A stretch of 64,000 nt of DNA. Source: Pseudomonadota bacterium (lineage in GTDB: Bacteria; Desulfobacterota; Binatia; Binatales; Binataceae). Positions 33,251 to 41,676 of this stretch are shown piece by piece. Below the pieces are notes generated by a model. It saw nothing but the letters and a program-made list of their open reading frames with translations. It was not told the origin of the DNA and searched no databases. Position 1 is the stretch's first letter. Each line of letters begins with the position of its first letter. Location: assembly GCA_021325025.1 (NCBI GenBank), contig JAJPHZ010000013.1, positions 164,895 to 228,894 on the forward strand. The letters are read 5' to 3'. A program made the translations under genes and the position numbers.

Positions 33251-33454
33251 ATGGCAAGCGGTACGGTTAAGTGGTTCAGCCCCAAGAAGGGCTACGGCTT
33301 CATCACGATGGAAGACGGACAGGACGTCTTCGTGCATTACAGCGCGATCGCCGGCAACGGCTTTCGCTCGCTGGAAGAGGGTGAGCGGGTCGCCTTCGAC
33401 GTCACCCAGGGACCCAAAGGCCTGCAGGCGGCCAACGTTTCGCGCAACGCCTGA
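33251..33454 (+). CDS. Cold-shock domain protein (CspA family)
   Basis: A 67-residue single cold-shock domain. Both RNA-binding motifs are intact: KGYGFI (RNP1 region) and DVFVHYSAI (RNP2). It binds single-stranded RNA or DNA and melts secondary structure, often at low temperature or in stationary phase. The ATG at 33251 has AGGAGG about 11 bases upstream and gives the canonical [14 protein letters not shown] start; the longer open frame to 33158 is leader sequence. Confidence 0.97.
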   Translation: MASGTVKWFSPKKGYGFITMEDGQDVFVHYSAIAGNGFRSLEEGERVAFDVTQGPKGLQAANVSRNA

Positions 33455-33864
33455 GACATCGACTCACCCCGGCACACGTTCGAGCACTCGAGCGGAGTTC
33501 AATTGAAGATGCTGCCTTAGACCATGCCCGCCGCTGCGGTTATGCCGCGGCACCTGAAGCCGGCGTCAATCCGTCGCCGGCGCTCAACACCGCCGCGCCA
33601 GCTCCGCACACAAACAGCCCGGCATTGCTCGCCCGTAAAGGAAAATCCCGTTCAGGTGTGTGCCTGCGGCAGGGGTCTTGCTGTCTTCAGGCGCGGGCGC
33701 GGATCGGCTTCGCGCAATGGAACCCGGGCTGCAGTGCGAGGGATAGCGACAAACAGTACGCTTATAAACGCAAGGGCAGGCGGCCGACGGGCCGTTCAGC
33801 CGTTATTTCGCCCGCGCCGCCGCGCTAATCTGATCCTGCCCGCGGCCCATCGGGAGGAGATCAG
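33455..33864. other. Intergenic region of 410 bases, no gene seen
   Basis: Between cspA and the beta-CASP nuclease gene, both on the plus strand. An open frame of 115 codons crosses it, but it is Arg/Pro/Ala-rich and has no conserved content. I see no terminator with a T-run, no tRNA and no repeat. The promoter of the downstream gene should lie in its right half. Confidence 0.55.
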
Positions 33865-35262
33865 ATGGTAGCCAAGCCACGCATCGCCGCGCCGACGCTG
33901 AGGTTTCTGGGTGCGGCCGCAACCGTTACCGGCAGCCGATTTCTGCTGACCACCGCGCAATCCGCGGTGCTGGTCGACTGTGGACTGTTTCAGGGACTCA
34001 AGGAACTGCGCCTGCGCAACTGGGATGCGTTCCCGGTGCCGCCCGCCGCGGTGGATGCGGTGGTGCTCACCCATGCGCACCTGGATCACAGCGGATACCT
34101 CCCGGCGCTGTGCCGCGATGGATTCGGTGGCCAGGTGCTCGCCACCGCTTCAACCCGCGCGCTCGCTGAAATCCTGCTTCCCGACAGCGGGCATCTGCAG
34201 GAGGAAGAAGCCGAGTACGCCAATCTCAAAGGCTACTCCAAGCACAAACCCGCGCGCCCGCTGTACACGGAACAGGACGCGATCAAATCGCTGCAGCAGT
34301 TGGCGGCTGCGCCGTTCGGACGCGAAATCGAGCTTGCGCCGCACCTCAGTGCGACTTTCAGCTTCGCCGGCCACATCCTGGGCGCATCCTCGGTGCTGCT
34401 GCGCGCCGCAGGCAAGCGGGTGCTGTTCAGCGGCGACCTCGGCCGCGCCAACCATCCGATCCTGCGCCCGCCAGCAGCAGCGCCCGAGGCCGACGCGATC
34501 GTGGTGGAGTCGACCTACGGCGACCGCCGCCACGACGACGTCGAATCGCTCCAGCGCTTCCAAGACGCGATCGCGCGGACCGCGCAGCGCGGCGGCGTCA
34601 TCCTGATCCCGTCGTTCGCGGTCGATCGCACCGAGGTGGTGCTCCATCACCTCCGGCAGTTGACCACCAGCGGCCGCATCCCGGCGCTGCCGATTTACGT
34701 TGACAGCCCCATGGCGCTGGCGGCGCTGCGGATTTACAACTCTGCCATCGCGCGCGGATCGGATGAAATCCGCGCCGGCGTCGAACCCGGCGCGTTGGAC
34801 CCCGGCGAGCTTAACGAGGTGCGCACCGTCGAGGAATCGATCGAGCTCAACCTGCTGGAGGGACCGATGATCATCATCTCCGCTTCGGGGATGGCGACCG
34901 GGGGCCGCATCCTGCACCATCTGGCGCGCCGTCTGCCCGAGGAGCGCAACACGGTGATACTGGTCGGCTATCAGGCCGACGGCACGCGCGGCCGCCGCCT
35001 ACTCAACGGCGAACCGACGGTCAAGATGCTCGGCCGCTACATCCCGGTGCGTGCGGAGATCGTCAATGTGCCGGCCTTCTCGGTGCATGCCGATCAGGCA
35101 GAGCTGCTGGGCTGGCTGCGGAGCGCGCCGCATCCGCCGGCAACCTGCTACGTCGTCCACGGCGAAGCTGCGGCCGCGCACGCTCTGCGTGAGGAGATCC
35201 GCAAACAACTGGGATGGAACGCCGTCGTCCCGCATCATCTCGAAGTCGTGCGGCTGGACTGA
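33865..35262 (+). CDS. Beta-CASP metallo-beta-lactamase RNA nuclease
   Basis: A 465-residue protein of the CPSF73-like beta-CASP family. MBL motifs: VDCGLFQGLKE, THAHLDHSGYLP, FAGHILGASSVLL and FSGDLGR. The beta-CASP domain carries ESTYGDRRHDD, IPSFAVDRTE, and YVDSPMA. The C-terminal part has SASGMATGGRILHH and VPAFSVHADQAELL with the last zinc His. The family acts as endo- or exonuclease on RNA. The start at 33865 follows GGGAGGAG about 5 bases upstream. It ends 108 bases before the end of ligD on the other strand. The RNA target is unknown. Confidence 0.93.
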   Translation: MVAKPRIAAPTLRFLGAAATVTGSRFLLTTAQSAVLVDCGLFQGLKELRLRNWDAFPVPPAAVDAVVLTHAHLDHSGYLPALCRDGFGGQVLATASTRALAEILLPDSGHLQEEEAEYANLKGYSKHKPARPLYTEQDAIKSLQQLAAAPFGREIELAPHLSATFSFAGHILGASSVLLRAAGKRVLFSGDLGRANHPILRPPAAAPEADAIVVESTYGDRRHDDVESLQRFQDAIARTAQRGGVILIPSFAVDRTEVVLHHLRQLTTSGRIPALPIYVDSPMALAALRIYNSAIARGSDEIRAGVEPGALDPGELNEVRTVEESIELNLLEGPMIIISASGMATGGRILHHLARRLPEERNTVILVGYQADGTRGRRLLNGEPTVKMLGRYIPVRAEIVNVPAFSVHADQAELLGWLRSAPHPPATCYVVHGEAAAAHALREEIRKQLGWNAVVPHHLEVVRLD

Positions 35263-35370
35263 AATCAAGGCCCTTCAATCCGCGAACGGCGAATTGGTGC
35301 GGCCTCTGAGCTCTCCCCGGGAGCGGCGGATGGGACCAGAATTGCTCTCGCTTTGCCGCGAATTAATCAA

Positions 35371-37989
35371 CTAAGCCCCCTGAGATGGCGAATGCAGGGC
35401 GGCTTCCAGGCGCGGCAGCGCCTGCTCCAGGGTCATCTTGTCTTCCAGCGCGCCTAGGAACGGATCGCGGCCCAGACGCGCCATCCGTTTGGGCATCGTC
35501 TTGATGTTGAAGGCAAGCGGATCGAGGTCGGGCTTGAGCTCTTTCCAGTCCAGCGGCGCGGAGACCGGAGCGCCACTGACGGGGCGCACCGAAAACGGCG
35601 CCGCGATGGTCTTGCCGTGGCCCAATTGCAGGTAGTCGATATACACTTTGCCCGCGCGCGAGCGCGGATTGCGATTGATGGTGGCGAGATCGGGCCGGCG
35701 ACCTACCACCACGCGTGCTACCAACTCCGAGAACATGCGCGCCTGGTCATAAGTATATTTCGGCTCCAGGCCGACCGCGACGTGAAGGCCCGCCTGGCCC
35801 GACGTTTTCAGGTACGGCCGCAGGCCGATTTCGCGCAGCACCGCGGCGGTCTGCTGCGCCACCAGCACGGCATTGCGCGTGGTGGTGCCCTTGGGATCGA
35901 TGTCGAACAACAGCCAGTCGGGCACCTCCAGATGCGGCATCCGCGATGACCAGATATGGATAGTGATGGCGGCCAGATTGGCCATGTAGGCCAGCGCGTC
36001 GGCGCTCTCCAAAATGAAATACGCAATATCGCGCTGCGCGTCGTGCGAATATATTTTCTCGGTGCGCAGCCATTGCGGCGCAAAAGCCGGGGCATCCTTC
36101 TGGTAAAAACTTTTTCCCTCGATTCCGTCCGGATAACGCGTGACCATCACCGGCCGGTCTTTCAGATACGGCAGCATCCAGTGCGCAATCGATTGGTAAT
36201 ACGCGACCAGGTCGCCCTTGGTGAGACCCTGCTCGGGCCAGAAGATTTTCTCCGCATTGGTCACCACCACCCGCGCCCCAGCGCTGTTGGCGCCCGACGC
36301 CGCCTGCGCAATCGCGCCGCCGGGCTCGGCCAGCGCCGATGCCCCGGCGGGTGCGGCACCGTTGCCGGTTTGCGGCCCGCGATAGAGGCATTGGCGGGGG
36401 TCGGCATCGTCGACCAGCCCGAGGAAGCTCGGATGGCGGATACCGCCCTGATTGGTGTATTCGGCGAAGCGCACCTCGCAGACCAAATCCGGTGCGCAGA
36501 AACGGGCGCCCGCGGGAAGCTGCGGCTCGTCCGCTTTGGGCCGGCGGAACGGCGGCGTGGCGCGGGCCCGCACGCGCATCAGTTCGTGGATACGGCGCAG
36601 CTTTTCGTAATTGAAGCCGGTGCCGACCTTGTCGATAAAGCGCAGGCTGCCGTCGCTTTCGTACTGGCCCAGCAGCAACGCCCCGAAATGGGTCCGGCTG
36701 CCGGCCGGGTCGGTGTAGCCGCCGATCACGAAGCGCAGCGTGCGCGGGCATTTGACTTTGAGCCACTCGCCGCTGCGCCGCCCACGATAGGGAGAGGAGC
36801 GCAGCTTCGCCATCATCCCCTCCAATCCGGCCGCCTCGACCGCGGCGAAGAAATCACGGCCGCGCCCGACGATATGTTCGCAATAGCGCAGCGGCCCCTC
36901 GCCCTTGATCAGGCGTTGCAACAATTCCTTGCGCCGCTCCAGCGCCAGGTCGCGCAGGTCGAAGCGATCGAAGGCGAGCAAATCGAAGACAAAATAACAG
37001 ACCGGCACCGCCAGGCTCATCCGCGCGATATCGCGCCGGTCCTGTAGATGCATCCGGCGCTGCAGGAGCTGAAAGTCGGGCCGGCCCTGGTCATTGAGCG
37101 CCACGATCTCCCCGTCCAGCACGAAGCGCCGATAGGGCATCGCGCGCAGCGCCAGCGCGACCTCGGGATACTGGCCGGTGATTTCGGCACCGCTGCGCGC
37201 GAACAGCCGCACCATCTCGCCCTCGCGCAGCGCCAGCGCGCGCACGCCGTCGTACTTGATCTCGAACAGCCACTGATTGCCGTCCACCGGTTGGTAGCTG
37301 AGTTTGGCGAACATCAGGGGAAAGTTGCGCGGCTCCAACGCGGCCTTGAGTATCGATGCCTTGGCGTGCGCCAGTTCTGCCGCGACCGCTTCACCCGCCG
37401 CCGAGGCTTCGTACATCTCCTCGATGGCCAGACCTGAGAGCACCGAGCGCGGATGCATCGCGGCGACATCTTCTTCACTGGCGTACTCGTCGGGTTTTTT
37501 GATCAGCAGCCATTGCTGCTTGCCGTCCTGCGATGACTTCGCCGTCCGGCCCGTCCGCACCAAAGTGAAGGCGCCGCGCAGCTTGTAGCCGCGCAAGGCC
37601 AGGTCAAGCTTGCCGGCCCGGATTGCGCCGGCGACGTCGTTTCTGGGCTCGATCGCGGTATAGACGCCGCGATCCCACACGATGACCGCGCCGGCGCCGT
37701 AGTTGCCCTCGGGAATCACACCCTCGAAGTCGCCGTACTCGAGCGGATGGTCCTCGACCATCACCGCCAGGCGCTTGTCAGCCGGGTTGAGCGAGGGGCC
37801 TTTCGGGACCGCCCACGAGCGCAGCACGCCCTCCATTTCCAGGCGGAAATCGTAATGCATCCGGGTGGCGTCGTGCTTTTGAACAATGAAGACGCCGCCG
37901 TTTTGTCGGCCGCCAGAGACCGGTTGGGCACCAAAAGGCTCGGGGGTGGTTTCGGGATGGCGCTTTTGGCGGTAGCGTTCCAAGGGCAT
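35371..37989 (-). CDS. ligD: ATP-dependent DNA ligase D (phosphoesterase-ligase-polymerase)
   Basis: An 872-residue multifunctional end-joining ligase. Domain order is phosphoesterase (about 30-165, with FIVQKHDATRMHYDFRLE and PEGNYGAGAVIVWD), ligase (about 225-530, nucleotidyl Lys245 in EIKYDGVRAL, plus the oligonucleotide-binding domain) and primase-like polymerase (about 570-865, with FDIDPKGTTTRNA holding metal Asps). This is the order of the Pseudomonas enzyme. With Ku it repairs double-strand breaks by non-homologous end joining. The ATG at 37989 has AAGG about 7 bases upstream and is chosen over the TTG at 38013. It is divergent from ku with a 71-base shared control region. Confidence 0.96.
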   Translation of the reverse strand: MPLERYRQKRHPETTPEPFGAQPVSGGRQNGGVFIVQKHDATRMHYDFRLEMEGVLRSWAVPKGPSLNPADKRLAVMVEDHPLEYGDFEGVIPEGNYGAGAVIVWDRGVYTAIEPRNDVAGAIRAGKLDLALRGYKLRGAFTLVRTGRTAKSSQDGKQQWLLIKKPDEYASEEDVAAMHPRSVLSGLAIEEMYEASAAGEAVAAELAHAKASILKAALEPRNFPLMFAKLSYQPVDGNQWLFEIKYDGVRALALREGEMVRLFARSGAEITGQYPEVALALRAMPYRRFVLDGEIVALNDQGRPDFQLLQRRMHLQDRRDIARMSLAVPVCYFVFDLLAFDRFDLRDLALERRKELLQRLIKGEGPLRYCEHIVGRGRDFFAAVEAAGLEGMMAKLRSSPYRGRRSGEWLKVKCPRTLRFVIGGYTDPAGSRTHFGALLLGQYESDGSLRFIDKVGTGFNYEKLRRIHELMRVRARATPPFRRPKADEPQLPAGARFCAPDLVCEVRFAEYTNQGGIRHPSFLGLVDDADPRQCLYRGPQTGNGAAPAGASALAEPGGAIAQAASGANSAGARVVVTNAEKIFWPEQGLTKGDLVAYYQSIAHWMLPYLKDRPVMVTRYPDGIEGKSFYQKDAPAFAPQWLRTEKIYSHDAQRDIAYFILESADALAYMANLAAITIHIWSSRMPHLEVPDWLLFDIDPKGTTTRNAVLVAQQTAAVLREIGLRPYLKTSGQAGLHVAVGLEPKYTYDQARMFSELVARVVVGRRPDLATINRNPRSRAGKVYIDYLQLGHGKTIAAPFSVRPVSGAPVSAPLDWKELKPDLDPLAFNIKTMPKRMARLGRDPFLGALEDKMTLEQALPRLEAALHSPSQGA

Positions 37990-37998
37990 CGGCTTACC

Positions 37999-38050
37999 TT
38001 GTGTTGCAGTCAAACAACATTATACATTTTTTCCGGGTGATTACCCCGGA
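37999..38050. promoter_or_regulatory. Divergent ligD-ku promoter region with inverted repeat
   Basis: The only clearly A/T-rich stretch here. On the minus strand a perfect -10 TATAAT (38019-38024) lies 30 bases before the ligD ATG. On the plus strand TATACA (38021-38026) can serve ku. Next to it is an inverted repeat TCCGGG (38032-38037) and CCCGGA (38045-38050) with a 7-base loop, placed between the promoter and the ku ribosome site, possibly an operator. Confidence 0.45.
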
Positions 38051-38060
38051 GGGCGCTTCC

Positions 38061-38951
38061 ATGCCAGCACGACCGATTTCAGCCGGAATGATCTCCTTTG
38101 GACTGGTTTCGATCCCTGTGCGCCTGTTCAATGCCGCTACTCCCAAGTCGGTCAGCTTCCACCTGCTCCACGACAAGGACAAAAGCCGTATCCAGCAACG
38201 CATCTACTGTCCGGTGGACGACAAGATCATCGAGCGCAGCGAACTGGTGCGCGGCTTCGAGATCGAGAAGGGCCGCTATGTTACCTTCACCGACGAGGAA
38301 CTCAAAGCCCTCGAAGCGCAGGGCGATCACGCCATCGAAATCACCGAATTCATCCCCCTGGCGGAGGTTGATCCGGTCTATTTCGAAAACGGATATTATC
38401 TGGGCTGCGAACCGGGGTCGGCCAAGGCCTACCGGCTGTTGGCCGATGCGATGGCGCAGGCGGGACGGGTTGCGTTGGCCACCTACACGCTGCGGGGCAA
38501 GGAGCATCTGGTGCTGATTCGGCCCTACGCCAAGGGCCTGATGATGCATTCAATGTATTACGCCGATGAGATTCGGCCGGTGGAGGAAATCGACCGCGGG
38601 CTCAACGTCGAGGCCAAACCCGCGGAACTGGATCTGGCCAAGCGGCTAATCGCCGATTTGACGCAAAAGAAGTTCGATCCGACCAAGTATCACGACCACT
38701 ACCGCGAGCGGGTCATGGAGGCCGCGCAGCGCAAGCTGGAGGGCCAGGAGGTCACCGAAGCGCCGGTCGAGGAGCGCAAGGGCAAGGTGATCGACCTGAT
38801 GGCGGCGCTCAAGGCGTCGCTGGAAAAGCGCGGTATCGCGCCGCAGGAGGCCGCACCGCAGGCGCGCAAGGCGGCGGCAGACAAAGCGGCCAAGGCTCAC
38901 GCCCGCGCGGCCCGGCCGGTCGAGCGCAAACGCGCCGGCGCAAAGAAGTAA
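38061..38951 (+). CDS. ku: Non-homologous end-joining protein Ku
   Basis: A 296-residue bacterial Ku. The core begins with the usual SAGMISFGLVSIPVRLFNA, continues with YCPVDDKII and FTDEELKALE, and FDPTKYHDHYRE near the end of the core. A basic Lys/Ala/Arg-rich C-terminal tail (about 255-296) matches the extensions that help DNA binding and LigD recruitment. It homodimerises on broken DNA ends. The ATG at 38061 follows CGGAGGG; the in-frame upstream start at 38001 lies inside the promoter. Divergent pairing with ligD is the standard arrangement. Confidence 0.96.
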   Translation: MPARPISAGMISFGLVSIPVRLFNAATPKSVSFHLLHDKDKSRIQQRIYCPVDDKIIERSELVRGFEIEKGRYVTFTDEELKALEAQGDHAIEITEFIPLAEVDPVYFENGYYLGCEPGSAKAYRLLADAMAQAGRVALATYTLRGKEHLVLIRPYAKGLMMHSMYYADEIRPVEEIDRGLNVEAKPAELDLAKRLIADLTQKKFDPTKYHDHYRERVMEAAQRKLEGQEVTEAPVEERKGKVIDLMAALKASLEKRGIAPQEAAPQARKAAADKAAKAHARAARPVERKRAGAKK

Positions 38952-39041
38952 TCGAAGGTTTCAGTCCGTCCGGGCGGCACCGGCGTGGCGAGGAGCCGGG
39001 TCCGTTCTCGGACGCGAACTTTAAACGGCGCAATTCAACCG

Positions 39042-39923
39042 ATGGACAAACACATAAGCAAGCATCCCGCAACCAGGCATCTGCCCGAAGACGTGGTCCA
39101 TTACCGCGAATACAAAATCCTGCTGCAGCCTGATCGCTTTACCAGCAAACACGGTTTCCTGGAGTTCTGGCAGCGCGCGGAAAAAACGCTCAAGAAACTG
39201 CATATCAAGGTCGATATCGACCCTCACGCCTTCGACAGCCAGGTGCGCGAGGTGCTGTTCTATGACACTCCGCAGTTCGACCTTTACAATCACCATTTCA
39301 TTCTGAGAAAACGCACTTTCTACGACCAGGGATGGCCGCGGCCCGACCATGAGCTGACTTTCAAATACCGGGCGCCCGACCTCGAAGCGGCCGCGGCGGT
39401 TGACGTCCGTCCGCAACTGGGTGGACACGATCAGATCAAGTTCAAGGAAGAGCTGTTGCTCGAACGCGACCGCCTGGGCGGGATGCGCAGCGTGTATTCG
39501 CACGGATGCGTGCTCATATCGCCCAACATCGAGCTCGACCGCGGCATCGAAAACATCACCCGCGCCTTCCCGACGCTCAAGCGGATCGACATCAGTCCCA
39601 GGACCAGGATGGAACTGGTTAACAACGTCGCGGTCGAGGAGGTGCAAAACACCATCGGTATGATCCACTTCGGCCACCACTTCAAGGGCAAGGCCACGAT
39701 CGCCATCTGGCGCAGCCGGGCACTGGAGAAATCGCTGTCGGGCGAGTTCGCCTTTCAGTGCAAGTTCGACCGGCTGGAGGACGTCAACAAGGAGGCCGTC
39801 GAGCTGTCCGAGGAATTCTACAAACGGGTGCAGCTCGATTGCGCGGAATGGATCAAGCTGGGCACGACCAAGACCGCGATGGTATACGGGCTGGGCGACG
39901 CGCCGGTCAGGAACAACGAATGA
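39042..39923 (+). CDS. CYTH-like (triphosphate tunnel fold) protein, function unknown
   Basis: A 293-residue protein whose middle reads like a CYTH domain: YREYKILLQP near the start (only part of the ExExK signature), EVLFYDTPQFDLYNHHFILRKRT, and HELTFKYRAPD, then QIKFKEELLL. The C-terminal part (EFAFQCKFD and later) may complete the beta barrel. CYTH proteins bind triphosphates or polyphosphate-like anions and include thiamine triphosphatases and tripolyphosphatases. The incomplete signature leaves activity uncertain. The ATG at 39042 is preferred to the start at 38985, which lies in the short gap after ku. It follows ku on the same strand by 90 bases; a repair role is not implied by its sequence. 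Confidence 0.6.
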   Translation: MDKHISKHPATRHLPEDVVHYREYKILLQPDRFTSKHGFLEFWQRAEKTLKKLHIKVDIDPHAFDSQVREVLFYDTPQFDLYNHHFILRKRTFYDQGWPRPDHELTFKYRAPDLEAAAAVDVRPQLGGHDQIKFKEELLLERDRLGGMRSVYSHGCVLISPNIELDRGIENITRAFPTLKRIDISPRTRMELVNNVAVEEVQNTIGMIHFGHHFKGKATIAIWRSRALEKSLSGEFAFQCKFDRLEDVNKEAVELSEEFYKRVQLDCAEWIKLGTTKTAMVYGLGDAPVRNNE

Positions 39924-39988
39924 TTTGCGCTGGTTGGCGGCACTAAGCGAAGTTCACATCGCGGAACCGAAACCGCGCCCACGCCTTG

Positions 39989-41062
39989 TTACACCAGCTC
40001 GATCAGGAAATCGGACTGCGGCGCGGCGCGGCCGACGATTGCGGCATCAAGGTTGCCCGACTGCTGGAGGTCGGCGAGCAGCTTAAGGGCGTCATCTTCG
40101 GGCAGCGCGATCAGCAGTCCGCCGGAGGTCTGCGGGTCGAAGGCCAACTCCGCCATCGCGTCGTCGATCTCCTCGTTGATGCGCACCGAGCCTGCGTAAT
40201 ACTGGCGGTTGCGCGCGCCACCGCCGGGAATCATGCCCGCGCGGCACAGCTCCAGCGCGCCGGGCAGCAGCGGCAGGTCCGACTCCTCGAATACCAGCGT
40301 CACGCCGCTGCCCTGCGCCATCCCGGCCGCGTGCCCTACCAGGCCAAATCCGGTGATGTCGGTGGCAGCATGAACCCGGTACTTCAGCATCGCGCCAGAA
40401 GCGGCGGCGTTAAGCTCGGCCATCGACTTGACCGCCGAATCGTAAAACTCCTGCGCCAGGCGGTCGCGCTTGAAGGCGGTCATCAGCACGCCCGTGCCCA
40501 GCGCCTTGGTCAGCACCAGCACATCGCCAATCTGCGCCCCGACGTTGCGGATGATGCGATCGGGACTGATGACGCCGGTGACCGCCATCCCGTATTTGAC
40601 CTCCTCGTCGGCCACGGTATGACCGCCGACGATCACCGCGCCGGCCTCCTGCGCCTTCTCCGCGCCGCCGCGCAGCACTTCGCCCAACATCCATTGGGGC
40701 AGCCCGGCTTGCGGCCAGCATACGATATTGAGCGCGGTGCGCGGCGTCCCGCCCATCGCGTAAATGTCGGACATCGCGTTGGCAGCCGCGATCTGGCCAA
40801 ACGTGTAAGGGTCGTCGACCACGGGAGTAAAAAAATCCACCGTGTTGACCACTGCAAGGTCGGGCGTCAGACGATAGACCCCAGCGTCGTCGCCGGTGGA
40901 GATTCCGACCAGCAAATCAGGATGGCCAGCCAGCTTGAGCTGGCCCAGGACTCCCTTGAGGTCCGCCGGACCCAGTTTACCCGCTCAACCCGCCGCCTTG
41001 CAGCGCGCGGTGAGCCGGATCAACTCTTCACCGGTCGGTTTGTTGTGGCTGTCTTCGGCCAT
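39989..41062 (-). CDS. selD: Selenide, water dikinase, a selenoprotein with in-frame TGA
   Basis: SelD makes selenophosphate from selenide and ATP. The unbroken frame gives 308 residues starting at TTG 40915, lacking the family N terminus. Upstream, the same frame runs through one TGA (40985-40987) to an ATG at 41062. That stretch reads GEELIRLTARC, KAAG, the TGA codon, AGKLGPADLKGVL, which is the conserved SelD N terminus with the TGA exactly at the catalytic Cys/Sec position (residue 26 of 357). The rest carries GDDAGVY, DFFTPVVDDPYTFG, AANAMSDIYAMGG, TDITGFGLVGH and FDPQTSGGLL. A hairpin after the TGA fits a bacterial SECIS. selB lies upstream on the same strand. Automated calls would truncate this gene by 49 residues. 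Confidence 0.92.
40960..40972 (-). promoter_or_regulatory. selD: Candidate bacterial SECIS hairpin in selD mRNA
   Basis: On the minus strand GGTCC (40972-40968) and GGACC (40964-40960) form a 5-bp stem with loop GGC. The loop begins 17 bases after the TGA and starts with G. These values fall in the published bacterial SECIS limits (loop 16-37 bases from the TGA, G among the first two loop bases). SelB would bind this hairpin. Confidence 0.7.
40985..40987 (-). other. selD: Selenocysteine codon (TGA) of selD
   Basis: In-frame TGA at residue 26, with family-conserved residues on both sides and no other interruption. It aligns with the Cys or Sec of the SelD active site, four residues before the conserved KLGP. 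It is read as selenocysteine, not as a stop. Confidence 0.88.
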
Positions 41063-41676
41063 AAGTCACGAAAAATTCTACGCCTGCCCCGATTTGGGCG
41101 CACCAGCCGCACAGCGGCCGACCGTCTCCATCCGAGGCATGGCTAACACATGTGCGCAGACACGGGTACCACTTGCCAGGCGCGCAGTGAAGCCTTCTGC
41201 GGTTGGCCTGGGACGCAATGGGCCGGAGGTCCGCCGGGTGTTAAGCCGAAAATCCACGCCGGCCAGCAACTCGTCGCGGCGACGGTTGGCTTGGAGCAAC
41301 TATGCACGACGGCGGGGCGCGGCATCAGGATAACGCAGACGCCGGCCTCTCGGGGCGCCACGATGGCGCCGAAGTGTTTCTCCTATGAGGCGAACTGCTC
41401 CATCTCCCCTTGCCACGGTGTACGTCGCGCCGATTACAACGCTGGAGTTGCTTGCTGACCGCGCAATGGCCGTGCGCGTCGAGACGGAATTCATTCTGCA
41501 TCCTCTCCGGGTTGCACCTCGCGCGGGTCCAGGCGCAGGCCAGGTTGAAAAATTGGGCGTCCTCTCCTGCATTCAGGAAATTGTCGATTTTGCGCCTGGT
41601 TGGTCGTCTTCTCCCGGGGCCATTCTCCTCGGACAAGTAGAGCGCAGAACAAGTTTCGCTTCAGAGCTAAGCGGCA
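41063..41676. other. 614-base gap between selB and selD
   Basis: I read both strands for a selenocysteine tRNA (8-bp acceptor, long variable arm, TCA anticodon) and for a second TGA-containing selenoprotein and found neither. A 64-codon minus-strand frame beginning with ATG near 41491 has a purine-rich site upstream but no recognisable family. A GCCGC/GCGGC hairpin lies near 41115. The selD promoter may be here. Otherwise nothing can be supported. Confidence 0.5.

Noticed and set aside
33524-33871. 115-codon plus-strand frame between cspA and the nuclease gene
   Set aside because: Arg/Pro/Ala-rich with no conserved blocks and no ribosome site.
40913-40987. Idea that selD is a pseudogene broken by a stop codon
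   Set aside because: The TGA sits exactly at the Sec/Cys position, the flanking residues are conserved on both sides, a SECIS-like hairpin follows and selB is present.
41063-41676. Selenocysteine tRNA in the selB-selD gap
   Set aside because: No combination of 8-bp acceptor, TCA anticodon loop and TPsiC arm could be found on either strand.
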